A stretch of 64,000 nt of DNA from Mesorhizobium sp. NFR06. GTDB taxonomy: Bacteria; Pseudomonadota; Alphaproteobacteria; Rhizobiales; Rhizobiaceae. The stretch spans positions 122,134-186,133 of the forward strand of contig NZ_FOVT01000013.1 in assembly GCF_900115245.1 (NCBI RefSeq), in the 5' to 3' direction. The position numbers and the translations under genes were made by a program. A model generated the notes under the pieces. That model was not told where the DNA came from, did not search any database, and was given only the letters and a program-made list of their open reading frames with translations. Below, piece by piece: positions 62,728-64,000 of this stretch (position 1 is the stretch's first letter; every line of letters starts with the position of its first letter).

Positions 62728-63997
62728 TGTTTGGACCGGGGACATCGCGAACAGGTGTGCGAGGACATCGCGAACAGTTTTGCATGCTATCGGACCAAGG
62801 TGTTGAGGTCGATGGTTTCTATTTTCTGATGTCTGAACCAGGCGTCGAAGACGCCGTCGGTGGCGGTGGGGCGGAAAGCGACAGACTTTCCGGCGAAGGC
62901 CCGGCGCAAGCGTATGGTTCGGCCGAGAATGGAGACGAAGCCGTGCTGCTGAACGCGGCGGATGAGATCGTCCTTGGCATATTCGAACGGCTCGACAGTT
63001 TCGCGATACTGGCGTGGCGAGGCCTGGTAGCGATCGAGCGGCACGCCGCCGTCCAGCGCGTCGTGGGGACGCTGGGCGTTGTAGACGTGGCGCCACTGGT
63101 CGAATGCATCCTGAGCCTCGGCGAGATTGGCGAAGGGCGGTCCCTGCAATGCCTCGGCCTTGAGCGAACGATGGAAGCGCTCGTCCTTGCCGAGCGTCTG
63201 CGGATGGCAAGGCCGGGAGTGGCTGACGGCAATGCCAGTCTCGATCAGCCAGACGGTGAGCAAGGTGAAGTCGTTGCGGCCGCCATCGCCCCAGGGCGGG
63301 CCATTATCTGTGGCGATGCGCCATGGCAGGCCATAGCGACGGAAGGCGGCGATCAGCCGGGCTTTTACGGTCTCGGTGGTCTGGTCGGCGCAGGCCGACA
63401 GCGCGATCGAGAAGCGCGAATGGTCGTCGAGCACGGTAAGCGGATGCAGCCGGCCGGCGCGCAAGGCAACGTGGCCCTTGAAGTCCATCTGCCACAGGTG
63501 GTTGGGGGCGGCATGCTCGAAGCGAATGAAAGGCTGGGCTCCGCCGCCCAAAGCCCCCAGCTCGATACCGTTGCGGCGCAGGATCCCGGTGACCGTCGAA
63601 GCCGCCGGCGTGCCGATACCTTCGCGGGCAAGCACCCGCGCGATCTTGCGCCCACCCCAGGCTGGATGCGCCACACGCACCGAAACGGCTGCTGCTTCCA
63701 CCTCCCGCGCACTGCGTGCCGGACTCGACAGTGGTCGCCGAGACTGCTCCGCCAGGCCTGCCGCGCCTTCCATCCGATAGCGCGAAAGCAACTTGTAACC
63801 ACAGGTCCGACCAATGCCGAAGCGTCGGCACAACGCGCTCACATTAGCGCCAGGCGCCAGCGCCAATCTCACGAACTCTTCTTTCTGGCTCATCACGCTT
63901 TTGGCCTCGAATGGCATCCCGAACCCCCTCGCGCAAAACGCGCAAAACTGTTCGCGATGTCCTCGCACACCTGTTCGCGATGTCCCCGGTCCAAACA
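62728..63997. mobile_element. IS481-family insertion sequence, complete
   Basis: 1270 bp bounded by perfect 56-bp terminal inverted repeats (62728-62783 and 63942-63997) that begin TGTTTGGACC. Each end contains GGACATCGCGAACAG twice as a direct repeat, 26 bases apart, probably paired transposase sites. One transposase gene fills the interior. The left flank ends in a C-rich repeat arm and only three bases (CCC) of right flank are visible, so the target duplication cannot be proven. Confidence 0.93.
62787..63917 (-). CDS. IS481-family DDE transposase
   Basis: 376 residues: N-terminal helix-turn-helix (about 5-60, VSALCRRFGIGRTCGYKLLSRY) and an integrase core with the DDE triad in WQMDFKGHV, ATDNGPPWG and DERFHRSLKAE. 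The C-terminal part has the usual RPHDAL block. The frame is intact from MPFEAKSV, so it is likely active. The stop lies three bases inside the left terminal repeat. Confidence 0.93.
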   Translation of the reverse strand: MPFEAKSVMSQKEEFVRLALAPGANVSALCRRFGIGRTCGYKLLSRYRMEGAAGLAEQSRRPLSSPARSAREVEAAAVSVRVAHPAWGGRKIARVLAREGIGTPAASTVTGILRRNGIELGALGGGAQPFIRFEHAAPNHLWQMDFKGHVALRAGRLHPLTVLDDHSRFSIALSACADQTTETVKARLIAAFRRYGLPWRIATDNGPPWGDGGRNDFTLLTVWLIETGIAVSHSRPCHPQTLGKDERFHRSLKAEALQGPPFANLAEAQDAFDQWRHVYNAQRPHDALDGGVPLDRYQASPRQYRETVEPFEYAKDDLIRRVQQHGFVSILGRTIRLRRAFAGKSVAFRPTATDGVFDAWFRHQKIETIDLNTLVR

Positions 63998-64000
63998 CCC

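Noticed and set aside
62728..62783. Repeated GGACATCGCGAACAG units as a CRISPR-like array
   Set aside because: Only two units per end, and they are inverted copies at both IS termini; no spacers or cas genes.

Overview
The window is GC-rich bacterial chromosome from an alphaproteobacterium of the Hyphomicrobiales, most like Mesorhizobium or a close relative. The grounds are the bifunctional RhaD-type aldolase/dehydrogenase, an FMN riboswitch in front of a lone ribH, rhizobial-type intergenic palindromes, and frequent GTG/TTG starts behind good Shine-Dalgarno sites. The species cannot be fixed from the sequence alone. I see no rRNA, tRNA or CRISPR array. Coding density is high and most of the content is accessory catabolism and transport. 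The right edge is an intact IS481-type insertion sequence.

Layout. 1-2.5 kb: end of a methionine ABC importer (metN partial, metI) and a 2-oxoglutarate/Fe(II) oxygenase. 2.7-11.2 kb: a 4-hydroxyphenylacetate (homoprotocatechuate) degradation cluster, hpaF-E-D-G-H on the minus strand, hpaR on plus, hpaB-hpaC on minus, and the activator hpaA. The last-step aldolase HpaI is not in the window. 11.3-18.8 kb: an IclR-led operon (IclR, Tm-1-like protein, HAD hydrolase, class III aminotransferase) divergent from an APC permease, then a P450 gene collapsed to its two ends and an aldehyde dehydrogenase. 18.8-26 kb: LysR/MDR oxidoreductase pair, a methyltransferase divergent from a GGDEF-EAL protein, and an AraC/SDR pair. 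26-35.5 kb: a three-domain acyltransferase/acyl-ACP synthetase, a second IclR with a divergent aminotransferase, an isoaspartate methyltransferase fused to an erythromycin-esterase domain, and an MgtC protein.

35.6-44 kb: fructose-bisphosphate aldolase, riboswitch-controlled ribH, and the methylthioribose salvage genes mtnK-mtnA divergent from a complete sugar-type ABC importer, with both promoters built on one palindrome. 44-50.6 kb: a DUF1127 protein, a winged-helix/TPR regulator, a stand-alone Ddl, and a SorC regulator with the aldolase/dehydrogenase. 50.8-58 kb: an acyl-CoA synthetase and a TetR-RND efflux operon. 58.3-62.6 kb: an APC permease and a DUF1989-GcvT fusion. 62.7-64 kb: the IS element.

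How the parts connect. The hpa promoter and the two IclR loci carry the same 12-bp near-palindrome (consensus TTMRCRTGYGAA) 15-21 bp upstream of the minus-strand start codon, which suggests a small shared regulon for aromatic-acid and amine catabolism. The best candidates for undescribed biology are this regulon with its IclR/APC/aminotransferase/Tm-1/HAD module, the DUF1989-GcvT fusion with its permease, and the inferred methylthioribose importer facing mtnKA.
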